This document shows positions 6,956 to 14,431 of a stretch of 15,343 nucleotides of DNA, in pieces. The DNA lies in NCBI GenBank assembly GCA_945870085.1, contig CAMBQX010000024.1, positions 1 to 15,343 of the forward strand. The letters run 5' to 3'. Position 1 is the stretch's first letter. Every line of letters begins with the position of its first letter. The notes below the pieces were generated by a model. The model saw only the letters and a list, made by a program, of their open reading frames with translations. It was not told where the DNA came from and made no database searches. The position numbers and the translations under genes are program-made. The DNA comes from Bifidobacterium breve (lineage in GTDB: Bacteria > Actinomycetota > Actinomycetes > S36-B12).

Positions 6956-7831
6956 ATGCCTGAACTGCCAGAAGTTGAAGTCGTACGGCGGGGGCTCGCC
7001 GAGAAAGTGACCGGCCGCGTTATAAGCCAGGTTGAGGTACTGCACCCCAGAGCGGTGCGACGCAATATTGGGTCCTTGGCGGATGATTTACTCGGCGAGC
7101 GCATCAGGTGTGTCAGTCGGCGCGGCAAGTATTTATGGCTGCCGCTCTCGGGTGGAGATATCGCACTCGTCGCCCATTTGGGTATGAGCGGGCAGTTGCT
7201 GGTGCGCTCTAGTGCCGTGCCCGATGAAAAACACCTCAGAGTGCGCTTTCGGTTCGCTGATAATGGGCCCCAATTGCGCTTTGTGGACCAGCGCACATTC
7301 GGTGGGGTGATGTCCGCCCGGCTGGTTTCCGATGGTGGTGGTGGTCGGCTCCCGGACATCATCAGTCATATTTCCCCCGACCTGCTTGACCCAGCTTTCG
7401 ACGAGGCGGCTGGTGTGGCCCGGATCCGGGCAAAAAACACGGAGATTAAGCGGGCGCTGCTTGACCAATCGGTGGTTTCCGGGATTGGCAATATTTACGC
7501 CGATGAAGCCCTGTGGCGGGCCAAATTACACGGTCGCCGGTTAATCGGGGGCCTGACACCGACGAAAATCAGCGAGTTACTTGGGCATGCCAGGGCCGTG
7601 ATGGCCGAAGCATTAACTCAGGGTGGCACCAGTTTCGATGCGCTCTATGTCAATGTCAACGGCGAGAGCGGCTACTTTGACCGTTCTTTGAGTGCCTATG
7701 GCCAAGAAGGTGAGCCCTGCGGGCATTGCGGAAGCCTCATTCGCCGGGAGAAATTTATGGGAAGATCAAGTTTTTCTTGCCCGCGGTGCCAGCGGCAGGG
7801 TAAGGGCGCGCGCCCTCAAGATAAGGTGTGA
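6956..7831 (+). CDS. mutM: bifunctional DNA-formamidopyrimidine glycosylase/AP lyase (MutM/Fpg)
   Basis: MutM removes 8-oxoguanine and formamidopyrimidines from DNA and cuts the resulting abasic site. The 291-residue protein starts MPELPEVEVV, giving the catalytic Pro2 (Schiff base) and Glu3 after Met removal. Lys58 in RRGKYLW matches the conserved beta-lysine. HLGMSGQL, DQRTFGG and the helix-two-turn-helix segment SGIGNIYADEAL are present. The C-terminal zinc finger uses C255, C258, C275 and C278, with the DNA-contacting GRSSFSCPRCQ. It begins one base after the rnc stop. A 46-base spacer precedes smc. The acylphosphatase gene found between fpg and smc in M. tuberculosis is absent here. Confidence 0.96.
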   Translation: MPELPEVEVVRRGLAEKVTGRVISQVEVLHPRAVRRNIGSLADDLLGERIRCVSRRGKYLWLPLSGGDIALVAHLGMSGQLLVRSSAVPDEKHLRVRFRFADNGPQLRFVDQRTFGGVMSARLVSDGGGGRLPDIISHISPDLLDPAFDEAAGVARIRAKNTEIKRALLDQSVVSGIGNIYADEALWRAKLHGRRLIGGLTPTKISELLGHARAVMAEALTQGGTSFDALYVNVNGESGYFDRSLSAYGQEGEPCGHCGSLIRREKFMGRSSFSCPRCQRQGKGARPQDKV

Positions 7832-7877
7832 TGAACTCGTCCTCAGCGCCTTCCCCGCGCCCGACCAGCGGAGAAAT

Positions 7878-10800
7878 GTGCACCTTAAGACCTTGACTTT
7901 GAAGGGCTTTAAATCCTTCGCCTCTTCAACGACCCTGCATTTCGAGCCGGGCGTGACCTGTGTGGTGGGCCCGAATGGTTCGGGCAAGTCAAATGTTGTT
8001 GATGCCCTGGCTTGGGTTATGGGCGAGCAAGGGGCCAAGTCACTGCGCGGCGGCAAAATGGAGGACGTTATCTTCTCCGGCACTTCGGGCCGGGCCCCAC
8101 TCGGTCGCGCCGAGGTGCAATTGACGATTGATAACTCCGATGGGGCATTGCCGATTGAATACACCGAAGTCACTATCTCGCGCACCTTGTTTCGTAATGG
8201 CGGCTCGGAGTACGCGATTAACGGCGAGCAGTGCCGGCTCCTTGATGTCCAGGAGTTACTAAGTGACTCCGGGATCGGCCGTGAAATGCATGTCATCGTC
8301 GGGCAAGGGCAACTGGATTCAATTTTGCAGGCCACGCCCGAGGATCGCCGTGGATTCATCGAAGAAGCCGCTGGGGTATTGAAGCATCGCAAGCGCAAGG
8401 AGAAAGCCCTGCGCAAACTAGATTCGATGGGTGCGAACCTAACTCGTTTAACCGACTTAACCAATGAGTTGCGCCGCCAATTGAAGCCCCTTGGGCGCCA
8501 AGCGGAGGTTGCGCGCCGAGCGGTGGTCATCCAATCGGATGTGCGTGATGCCAGATTGCGTTTAATGGCTGATGACTTAACAGTGTTACGAAACCTTCTG
8601 GCCGCCGAAGTAGCTGATGAGACCGCCCTCCGTGAGCGTCAAGCGAAAGCCGAGGCCGTCCTGGCCGAAATGCGATCCCAAGAGGCTGAAGCCGAAGCCG
8701 CGGTGCTGCTGGAAGCTCCGCACTTGGTGGATGCGCAGGAGACTTGGTTTGGTTTAAGTGGTCTGCGCGAGCGCTTCCATGGGTTGGTTCAACTTGCTAC
8801 CGAGCGGGTGCGTAATTTGCAGCCCGAAGCCCAAGAGGAGGCAACAGGTCGCGACCCAGAGCAAATCGATGCCGAAGCGCGGTTGCTGCGCGAACAAGAG
8901 TTTGAACTTAGCCGCGAGGTTGAAGCAGCTCGCGAGGTACTCGCAGCAGCAGAGGCTCGGCGCCTCGATGCCGAACAGGCGTTAATCCTCGAGGAGCAAC
9001 GGGTTACCGCGGCCGATCGGGCTGCTGCCGACCGTCGCGAAGGGCTGGCGAAGTTGCGCGGCCAGGTTGATGCAGTGCGATCGAGGACCCAGACCAGATC
9101 CGGTGAGATTGAACGGCTCACCGCTTCGATAGCCGAAGCTAAAGAGCGCGGCGAACATGCACAAGGTGAATTCCATGCCATCGAAATTCAAGTTGCCGGT
9201 CTAAACCAAGGTGAAGTCGGCCTTGACCAGGAATATGAGCTGGCCTTGGCGGCGCTCCAACGTGCAGATAGCGCTGTTGAGCAACTACGAACCGCCGAGT
9301 CGGTCGGGGAGCGTGAGCGTGCTGCCTTCGCGGCGCGACTTGATGCACTCGAGCTAGGGCTTTCGCGCAAAGATGCCGCTTCGGTGCTCGTAGCATCAAC
9401 ACATCGGGTTCCCGGGGTACTCGGCCCGTTGGCCGGGTTGCTGCAGATTGACCATGGTGCCCAAGCTGCGGTCGCTGCAGCACTCGGTGACGTTGCCGAC
9501 GCAGTCGTGGTGCGTGGCGTCGATGCTGCCGTGCAGTCGGTCGTGCTCTTAAAAGAGCAAGATGCTGGCCGTGCCGCATTGGTACTCGCTGATGGGGCTG
9601 GCGCCGGGCCGGCTCCCGTGGGTGCGCCACCGGTTGGCTCATGGTTACGCGCCTCGGTTCGGTGCGAGGATAATCTGCGAGCAGTCGTTGACCGCCTGTT
9701 AATGAACTGCGTGCTGGTCTCAGATGTGCGCACTGCTGCAGATTCGCAGCGCAGGCACCCTGATCTGGTCTTTGTCACCGAAGCCGGCGATATTTTTGCG
9801 GCAGGCGTGGTGCACGGTGGATCAGCTGATACCCAAAGTCTGCTTGAGGTCCAGGCGGCCCACGACCAAACGGCGCGTGATTTGGTTGTCGCCACCCACG
9901 ACCTCGAACGTGCCCGGTTTGATCTGGTTGCCGCTCGTAATGTGCAAAGCACGGCTTCAGACTTTGCGGAGGGAGCGCTTAATCGCCTGCACGAGTCTGA
10001 CGCTCGGATGGCTGCTGTCGCCGAGCAACTGGGCCAGTTGGGTCAAGCAGCTCGTTCAGCCCATGCTGAGGCCGAACGGTTGACACTTGCCCGTACCGCC
10101 GCCGAGGCGGCCCATGAGCTGGACCAACAAAACCTTTCGACCATGGAAACTCGGCTCGCCGGTGCCGAGATCGAGCCGGCCGATGACCTGGCCGGCGACA
10201 AGCGTGAAATTTTCGCCGGGCAGGCCGCCGGTGCGCGGCAAGATGAGGTTGACGCCCGGCTTGCACTTCGCACCGGAGAAGAGCGGGTAGGCGCGGTAGG
10301 GGTTAGGGCTGAGCAACTTGAACGCGCTGCGGGGGCCGAGCGTCAGGCCCGCGTGAACGCGATCGCTAGGCGTGAGCGCCGAGCCCTTGAATTAGTCACC
10401 ACACAAGCGATCCTTGCTGCCTCGCGGATTGCGCTCTCGCGAATTGAAGGCTCCGTTGCGCAGGCCGGGCGCGATCGCACAGCTGTAGAGAAAGCCAAAG
10501 CCGAGCGCGACCAGTTACTAACCAAGCTACGTTCAAGTATTCGTGAGTTGTCCGGTGAGTTGGATCTATTAAAGGACAGCGTGCATCGCGATGAAATAGC
10601 TCGCGCCGAGCAACGCCTTCGAATTGAGCAACTTGAAGAGAAGGCACTCGAGGATTTTGGCGTTGAGGGCGATGTATTGATTGCCGAGTACGGCCCATTG
10701 CAATTGGTACCACCTAGTCCGGCGGTGCCCGGTGATGAAGTACCCGCCGATGCCCCAGACCCGCAGCCGTACCCGTATGTGCGCCTCGAACAAGAAAAGC

Positions 10801-11447
10801 GTCTTAAGACGGCTGAACGCGAACTCAATATTCTCGGCAAGATTAATCCCCTCGCCCTTGAAGAGTTCTCGGCCATGGAGGAGCGCCATACCTTCTTGAG
10901 TGAGCAACTTGAGGATCTAAAGAAGTCGCGCGATGATCTGCTTGACATCATCAAGGAAGTTGACGCGCGCGTTGAGCAAGTTTTCACCGAGGCCTATCTT
11001 GAAGTAGAGCGCGAATTCGTTGGTGTATTCGCCAGGCTCTTCCCCGGTGGTGAAGGCCGGTTGATCTTGACCGACCCAGACAACATGCTCACCACCGGTA
11101 TTGATGTCGAAGCCCGCCCCCCAGGTAAGAAAATTAAACGCTTGTCATTACTTTCTGGTGGTGAGCGATCTTTGACGGCGGTAGCCTTCTTAATTGCATT
11201 GTTCAAGGCCCGCCCGAGCCCCTTCTATGTGCTCGATGAGGTTGAGGCTGCACTTGATGATGTGAACCTTGGCCGGTTGATTGACATCATCGAAGAGTTG
11301 CGTTCGAGTTCGCAGCTCATTGTCATCACGCACCAAAAGCGCACCATGGAGATCGCTGATGCGCTCTACGGAGTATCGATGCGTGGTGATGGTGTCACCC
11401 AGGTGATTGGCCAGCGCTTGCGCGATGTCGAGACGGCCAGCGCATAG
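7878..11447 (+). CDS. smc: chromosome segregation protein SMC
   Basis: SMC is the ATPase of the bacterial condensin complex with ScpA and ScpB, and it organises and separates replicated chromosomes. The 1189-residue protein has the full layout. The N-terminal head carries Walker A GPNGSGKS (31-38) and LAWVMGEQGAK. Two long Ala/Glu/Arg-rich coiled coils flank a hinge at about residues 505-680 (VPGVLGPLAGLLQID onward). The C-terminal head carries the ABC signature LSGGERSL (from residue 1092) and Walker B YVLDEVEAALDD, with D1120 and E1121. The GTG at 7878 gives the standard MHLKTLTLKGFKSFA start and has GGAGA at 7870-7874. The frame is open upstream to 7692, but that part overlaps mutM and matches nothing known. 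Confidence 0.97.
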   Translation: MHLKTLTLKGFKSFASSTTLHFEPGVTCVVGPNGSGKSNVVDALAWVMGEQGAKSLRGGKMEDVIFSGTSGRAPLGRAEVQLTIDNSDGALPIEYTEVTISRTLFRNGGSEYAINGEQCRLLDVQELLSDSGIGREMHVIVGQGQLDSILQATPEDRRGFIEEAAGVLKHRKRKEKALRKLDSMGANLTRLTDLTNELRRQLKPLGRQAEVARRAVVIQSDVRDARLRLMADDLTVLRNLLAAEVADETALRERQAKAEAVLAEMRSQEAEAEAAVLLEAPHLVDAQETWFGLSGLRERFHGLVQLATERVRNLQPEAQEEATGRDPEQIDAEARLLREQEFELSREVEAAREVLAAAEARRLDAEQALILEEQRVTAADRAAADRREGLAKLRGQVDAVRSRTQTRSGEIERLTASIAEAKERGEHAQGEFHAIEIQVAGLNQGEVGLDQEYELALAALQRADSAVEQLRTAESVGERERAAFAARLDALELGLSRKDAASVLVASTHRVPGVLGPLAGLLQIDHGAQAAVAAALGDVADAVVVRGVDAAVQSVVLLKEQDAGRAALVLADGAGAGPAPVGAPPVGSWLRASVRCEDNLRAVVDRLLMNCVLVSDVRTAADSQRRHPDLVFVTEAGDIFAAGVVHGGSADTQSLLEVQAAHDQTARDLVVATHDLERARFDLVAARNVQSTASDFAEGALNRLHESDARMAAVAEQLGQLGQAARSAHAEAERLTLARTAAEAAHELDQQNLSTMETRLAGAEIEPADDLAGDKREIFAGQAAGARQDEVDARLALRTGEERVGAVGVRAEQLERAAGAERQARVNAIARRERRALELVTTQAILAASRIALSRIEGSVAQAGRDRTAVEKAKAERDQLLTKLRSSIRELSGELDLLKDSVHRDEIARAEQRLRIEQLEEKALEDFGVEGDVLIAEYGPLQLVPPSPAVPGDEVPADAPDPQPYPYVRLEQEKRLKTAERELNILGKINPLALEEFSAMEERHTFLSEQLEDLKKSRDDLLDIIKEVDARVEQVFTEAYLEVEREFVGVFARLFPGGEGRLILTDPDNMLTTGIDVEARPPGKKIKRLSLLSGGERSLTAVAFLIALFKARPSPFYVLDEVEAALDDVNLGRLIDIIEELRSSSQLIVITHQKRTMEIADALYGVSMRGDGVTQVIGQRLRDVETASA

Positions 11448-11514
11448 CTGCACCATTGCTCTTTTAGGCGGCTTGCCCTTAGTGCGGCGCTGATGTTCTG
11501 AAAGGATGCACCTC

Positions 11515-12630
11515 ATGAATTCAGGGTTGATCTACGCCGGTGTCGCACTGCTGGTCGTCGTAATTGCGATAATCACCGTGCTAGTGCTGCGGCGCAGGCC
11601 GACCACGAAAATCGCTGATGCACCCGATGCCGTTGTCGCCGGGAAGCTGATCCCAGAGAAGCTGATCCCAGAGGAAATAAGCACAACTCTCGAAGTTGAG
11701 ATCCCCGCGGAGTCCGCTGGGCGATTGCATCGGCTTAGAGCCCGATTGGTTCGATCAAATAATGCAATTGGTAAGGGCCTACTAGCGCTGCTTAGCTCTG
11801 GCGAGCTGACTGATTCGACCTGGGACCAAGTCGAGGAGACATTGTTAATGGCCGACCTAGGGGTCGGCCCGACTCAAGAACTAATTGCCCGGCTCCGCAC
11901 CCGGGTGCAGGTAGCCGGTACCGCAACCCCCGATCAGATCAAAGCCATGCTTCGTGAAGAACTTCTAATATTGGTAGATCCCATGATGGTTCGATCCATA
12001 GTGATGAACGCTCAGGGGCGTCCAGCGGTAATTTTGGTGGTGGGTGTAAACGGCACCGGCAAAACAACCACCACTGGAAAACTTGCTCGGCTACTTATTG
12101 CTGATGGCCAAACGGTCGTGTTAGGGGCGGCAGACACCTTCCGAGCCGCCGCCGCTGATCAGTTGCAGACCTGGGGTGATCGGGTGGGTGCCTCGGTGGT
12201 GCGGGGCCCAGAGGCCAGTGACCCAGCCGCTGTCGCTTTCGATGCGGTCAACTTCGCGGCGCAAATTGAGGCGGACACCGTAGTTATCGATACCGCCGGA
12301 CGCCTACATACCAAAACCGGTCTCATGGACGAACTCGGAAAAGTTAAGCGGGTAATTGAGAAAAAATCACCGGTGGACGAAATCTTGCTGGTACTTGATG
12401 CCACCACCGGGCAAAACGGCCTAGCTCAGGCTCGGGTTTTCCAAGATGTCGTCGACATCACCGGTATCGCCCTGACCAAACTTGATGGCACGGCACGTGG
12501 CGGAATCGTCGTGGCCGTCCAGCGTGAGCTCGGAGTTCCGGTCAAGTTAGTGGGCTTGGGTGAAGGGCCAGATGACCTCGCCCCATTCGATCCGATCGAG
12601 TTCGTCGAGGCCCTTGTCGGGGATTCGTAA
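11515..12630 (+). CDS. ftsY: signal recognition particle receptor FtsY
   Basis: FtsY is the SRP receptor GTPase that docks ribosome–SRP complexes at the membrane. The 371-residue protein has an N-terminal transmembrane helix (about residues 4-24) followed by RRR, as in other actinobacterial FtsY proteins. A short linker, a helical N domain and the GTPase come next. Motifs are GVNGTGKTTT (from residue 177), DTFRAAAADQL, DTAGRLH, TKLDGTARGG and the closing GLGEGPDDLAPFD. The ATG at 11515 is chosen because AGGA (11503-11506) is eight bases away; the ATG at 11506 would overlap that site. A perfect 15-base tandem duplication in the linker yields KLIPEKLIPE. Sixty-seven bases separate it from smc. 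Confidence 0.95.
   Translation: MNSGLIYAGVALLVVVIAIITVLVLRRRPTTKIADAPDAVVAGKLIPEKLIPEEISTTLEVEIPAESAGRLHRLRARLVRSNNAIGKGLLALLSSGELTDSTWDQVEETLLMADLGVGPTQELIARLRTRVQVAGTATPDQIKAMLREELLILVDPMMVRSIVMNAQGRPAVILVVGVNGTGKTTTTGKLARLLIADGQTVVLGAADTFRAAAADQLQTWGDRVGASVVRGPEASDPAAVAFDAVNFAAQIEADTVVIDTAGRLHTKTGLMDELGKVKRVIEKKSPVDEILLVLDATTGQNGLAQARVFQDVVDITGIALTKLDGTARGGIVVAVQRELGVPVKLVGLGEGPDDLAPFDPIEFVEALVGDS
11644..11673 (+). repeat. 15-base perfect tandem duplication inside ftsY linker
   Basis: Positions 11644-11658 and 11659-11673 are identical (AAGCTGATCCCAGAG twice). The frame is kept and the repeat encodes KLIPE twice in the flexible segment between the membrane helix and the N domain of FtsY. 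It is probably a recent slippage or duplication event in a length-tolerant region. Confidence 0.9.
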
Positions 12631-12636
12631 CACAGC

Positions 12637-12696
12637 GTTAACTTAAATCTATGGCGATGTCACACACGTGAAACGTGATTAGCCAATCCGCGAAAT
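12637..12696 (+). promoter_or_regulatory. GlnR-box-like operator array upstream of amtB
   Basis: The actinobacterial GlnR consensus is GTnAC-n6-GAAAC repeated with six-base gaps. Here GTCAC (12659-12663), six bases, then GAAAC (12670-12674) is a perfect unit. In the same 22-base phase lie GTTAA (12637-12641, one mismatch) upstream and GAAAT (12692-12696, one mismatch) downstream. The intervening slots, TCTAT (12648) and AGCCA (12681), do not match. The position before amtB–PII–glnD, a classic GlnR-activated operon in Streptomyces and Mycobacterium, supports the call. No convincing −10 box was found after it; TAGGTC at 12702 is only a poor candidate. Confidence 0.55.
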
Positions 12697-12716
12697 GTAG
12701 CTAGGTCATTCTCCTG

Positions 12717-12749
12717 CCACTGAACCTTTAGTGGAGTCGAGCCAGCTCG
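12717..12749 (+). other. two small hairpins in the amtB leader
   Basis: CCACT (12717-12721) pairs with AGTGG (12730-12734) around an eight-base loop. Immediately after, CGAG (12738-12741) pairs with CTCG (12746-12749) around a four-base loop. They end six bases before the ribosome binding site GGGAG (12755-12759). There is no T-run, so they are not a terminator. They may shape the amtB mRNA 5' end, or may be chance. Confidence 0.3.
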
Positions 12750-12765
12750 GCAGAGGGAGATACGG

Positions 12766-14079
12766 ATGGAAACCGCGTTGGACTCGGGTAATACCGCGTG
12801 GCTGCTAACGAGCGCTGCCTTGGTACTGCTGATGGTTCCTGGCTTGGCCTTCTTCTACGGAGGTATGGTCCGCTCAAAATCAGTGCTCAATATGTTGATG
12901 ATGGTGATGGGCGCCCTTTTTGTGGTTGGCATCCTGTGGGTGTTAGTCGGCTATTCGATGGCATTTGCACCTTCGTATGGCAACGCTGGTCTCCTTGGCA
13001 ACATCACCCAGTTCGCGGGGCTCGAGGGGTTGATGACCAATGATCCTGAGGCGGGAGTTCCGGCCATGGGTTTCGTGGCTTTCCAGGCCATGTTTGCCTG
13101 CATCACGGTGGGTTTGATCGCCGGTGCGGTCGCTGATCGAACCAAGTTCAGCGCCTGGCTCATTTTTGCCGGTGTCTGGGCGGTACTTGTCTACTTCCCG
13201 GTAGCCCACTGGGTTTTCAATCTCAATCCGGAGACCGGCGGTTGGCTCTACAAACTTGGGGTAATTGACTTCGCTGGTGGTACCGCCGTTCACATCAACG
13301 CGGGTGCGGCAGCATTAGCGCTGGCCATTGTCATCGGCCGGCGCGTGGGTTGGCCAAAAACACCCATGCGCCCACACAATCTCACTTTGGTGATGATCGG
13401 TGCTGCCCTGCTGTGGTTCGGCTGGTTTGGGTTTAACGCCGGTTCGCAGATTGCAGCCGACAACACCGCTGCCGTGGTCTTCATGAACACCTTCATTGCT
13501 ACCTGCGCTGCAGGATTGGGCTGGCTGGCCACCGAGAAGATCCGGGATGGTCATGCCACCTCACTTGGTGCGGCATCTGGAGTTGTTGCCGGCCTGGTGG
13601 CAATTACGCCAGCTTGTTCGGCCGTGAGCCCACTCGGAGCCATTGCCATCGGCGCTTTCGCCGGGATCATCTGCGCTTTGGCGGTTGGGCTCAAATACAA
13701 GTTTGGATTCGACGACTCCCTGGACGTTGTGGGGGTGCACCTAGTGGGCGGCTTAGTGGGCACCTTGCTCATTGGATTCCTTGCGACCGAGGCCGCACCG
13801 GCAGGTGTCAATGGGTTTTTCTATGGTGGCGGCTTCGATCAGCTTGGCAAGCAGGCAATAGGTGCTTTCGCGGTTCTCTTCTATTCGCTCATCATCGCAT
13901 TCATCTTGGCTGTAATAATCAAGAAGACGATGGGCTTCCGGGTAGGTTCTGATACCGAGATAAGCGGCATTGATAAAGCGCTCCACGCTGAATCGGCCTA
14001 TGAACTCGGAGAATCAGGTGGCGGCGGAGTATTCGCTGGTGTCGGTCATGCTGCTCGCGCAAAGACGGAGGTGAAGTAA
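12766..14079 (+). CDS. amtB: ammonium transporter AmtB
   Basis: AmtB is a trimeric inner-membrane channel for ammonium uptake, about 11 membrane helices per subunit. The 437-residue protein begins METALDSGNTAWLL and continues with the family motif FFYGGMVRSKSVLN. D168 and H176 lie in VIDFAGGTAVHINAG. H325, the second of the twin histidines, lies in DVVGVHLVGG. These residues correspond to D160, H168 and H318 of the E. coli protein, so the conduction pathway looks intact. The C-terminal cytoplasmic tail (GFRVGSDTEISGIDKALHAESAYE) includes the segment that PII proteins contact. The start has GGGAG six bases upstream. The stop overlaps the PII start by one base (TAATG). Confidence 0.96.
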   Translation: METALDSGNTAWLLTSAALVLLMVPGLAFFYGGMVRSKSVLNMLMMVMGALFVVGILWVLVGYSMAFAPSYGNAGLLGNITQFAGLEGLMTNDPEAGVPAMGFVAFQAMFACITVGLIAGAVADRTKFSAWLIFAGVWAVLVYFPVAHWVFNLNPETGGWLYKLGVIDFAGGTAVHINAGAAALALAIVIGRRVGWPKTPMRPHNLTLVMIGAALLWFGWFGFNAGSQIAADNTAAVVFMNTFIATCAAGLGWLATEKIRDGHATSLGAASGVVAGLVAITPACSAVSPLGAIAIGAFAGIICALAVGLKYKFGFDDSLDVVGVHLVGGLVGTLLIGFLATEAAPAGVNGFFYGGGFDQLGKQAIGAFAVLFYSLIIAFILAVIIKKTMGFRVGSDTEISGIDKALHAESAYELGESGGGGVFAGVGHAARAKTEVK

Positions 14080-14417
14080 TGAAGATGGTTACCGCAATCA
14101 TCAAGCCGTTCAAGTTGGAGGATGTCAAGGCTGCCCTTGAGGCTCAAGGAGTAAACGGCCTGACGGTGTCTGAGGCATCAGGCTACGGCCGGCAAAAAGG
14201 TCATACCGAGGTCTACCGTGGAGCTGAGTACACCGTGGATCTCGTCCCGAAAGTCCGGGTTGAAGTGCTGGTTGATGATGAAAGTGCAGACTTAGTGGTC
14301 GACACAATCGTCAAGGCGGCTCAGACCGGGCGCATCGGCGACGGCAAGGTATGGGTAGTACCGGTTGAAGCCGTGGTGCGAGTGCGCACCGGTGAACGCG
14401 GCCACGACGCGATCTAG
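14079..14417 (+). CDS. glnB: nitrogen regulatory protein PII (GlnB/GlnK)
   Basis: PII proteins are trimeric sensors of 2-oxoglutarate, ATP and ADP; those paired with amtB (often called GlnK) block the transporter. The 112-residue protein has normal length. It starts MKMVTAIIKPFKLEDVKAAL, has the T-loop with QKGHTEVYRGAEYTVD, and ends with the signature TGRIGDGKVWVVPVE plus the usual short tail. Y51, the residue modified by GlnD (adenylylated in Streptomyces and Corynebacterium), is present, and glnD follows directly. The ribosome site GGAGGTG (14067-14073) is strong and lies at the end of amtB. Whether it is called GlnB or GlnK is a naming choice; the context favours a GlnK role. Confidence 0.95.
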   Translation: MKMVTAIIKPFKLEDVKAALEAQGVNGLTVSEASGYGRQKGHTEVYRGAEYTVDLVPKVRVEVLVDDESADLVVDTIVKAAQTGRIGDGKVWVVPVEAVVRVRTGERGHDAI

Positions 14418-14431
14418 GGGATGAGAAGGAT

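Noticed and set aside
7692..7877. N-terminal extension of SMC to 7692
   Set aside because: It overlaps the end of mutM in another frame and resembles nothing. The conserved SMC N-terminus starts at the GTG at 7878.
9139..9952. Long minus-strand open frames inside smc
   Set aside because: These are Arg/Pro/Ser-rich, low-complexity translations opposite the SMC coiled coils, typical of shadows of GC-rich coding sequence.
11448..11514. Promoter or terminator in the smc–ftsY gap
   Set aside because: The 67 bases show no stable hairpin with a T-run and no −35/−10 pair at proper spacing. Only the ribosome site near 11503 is clear.
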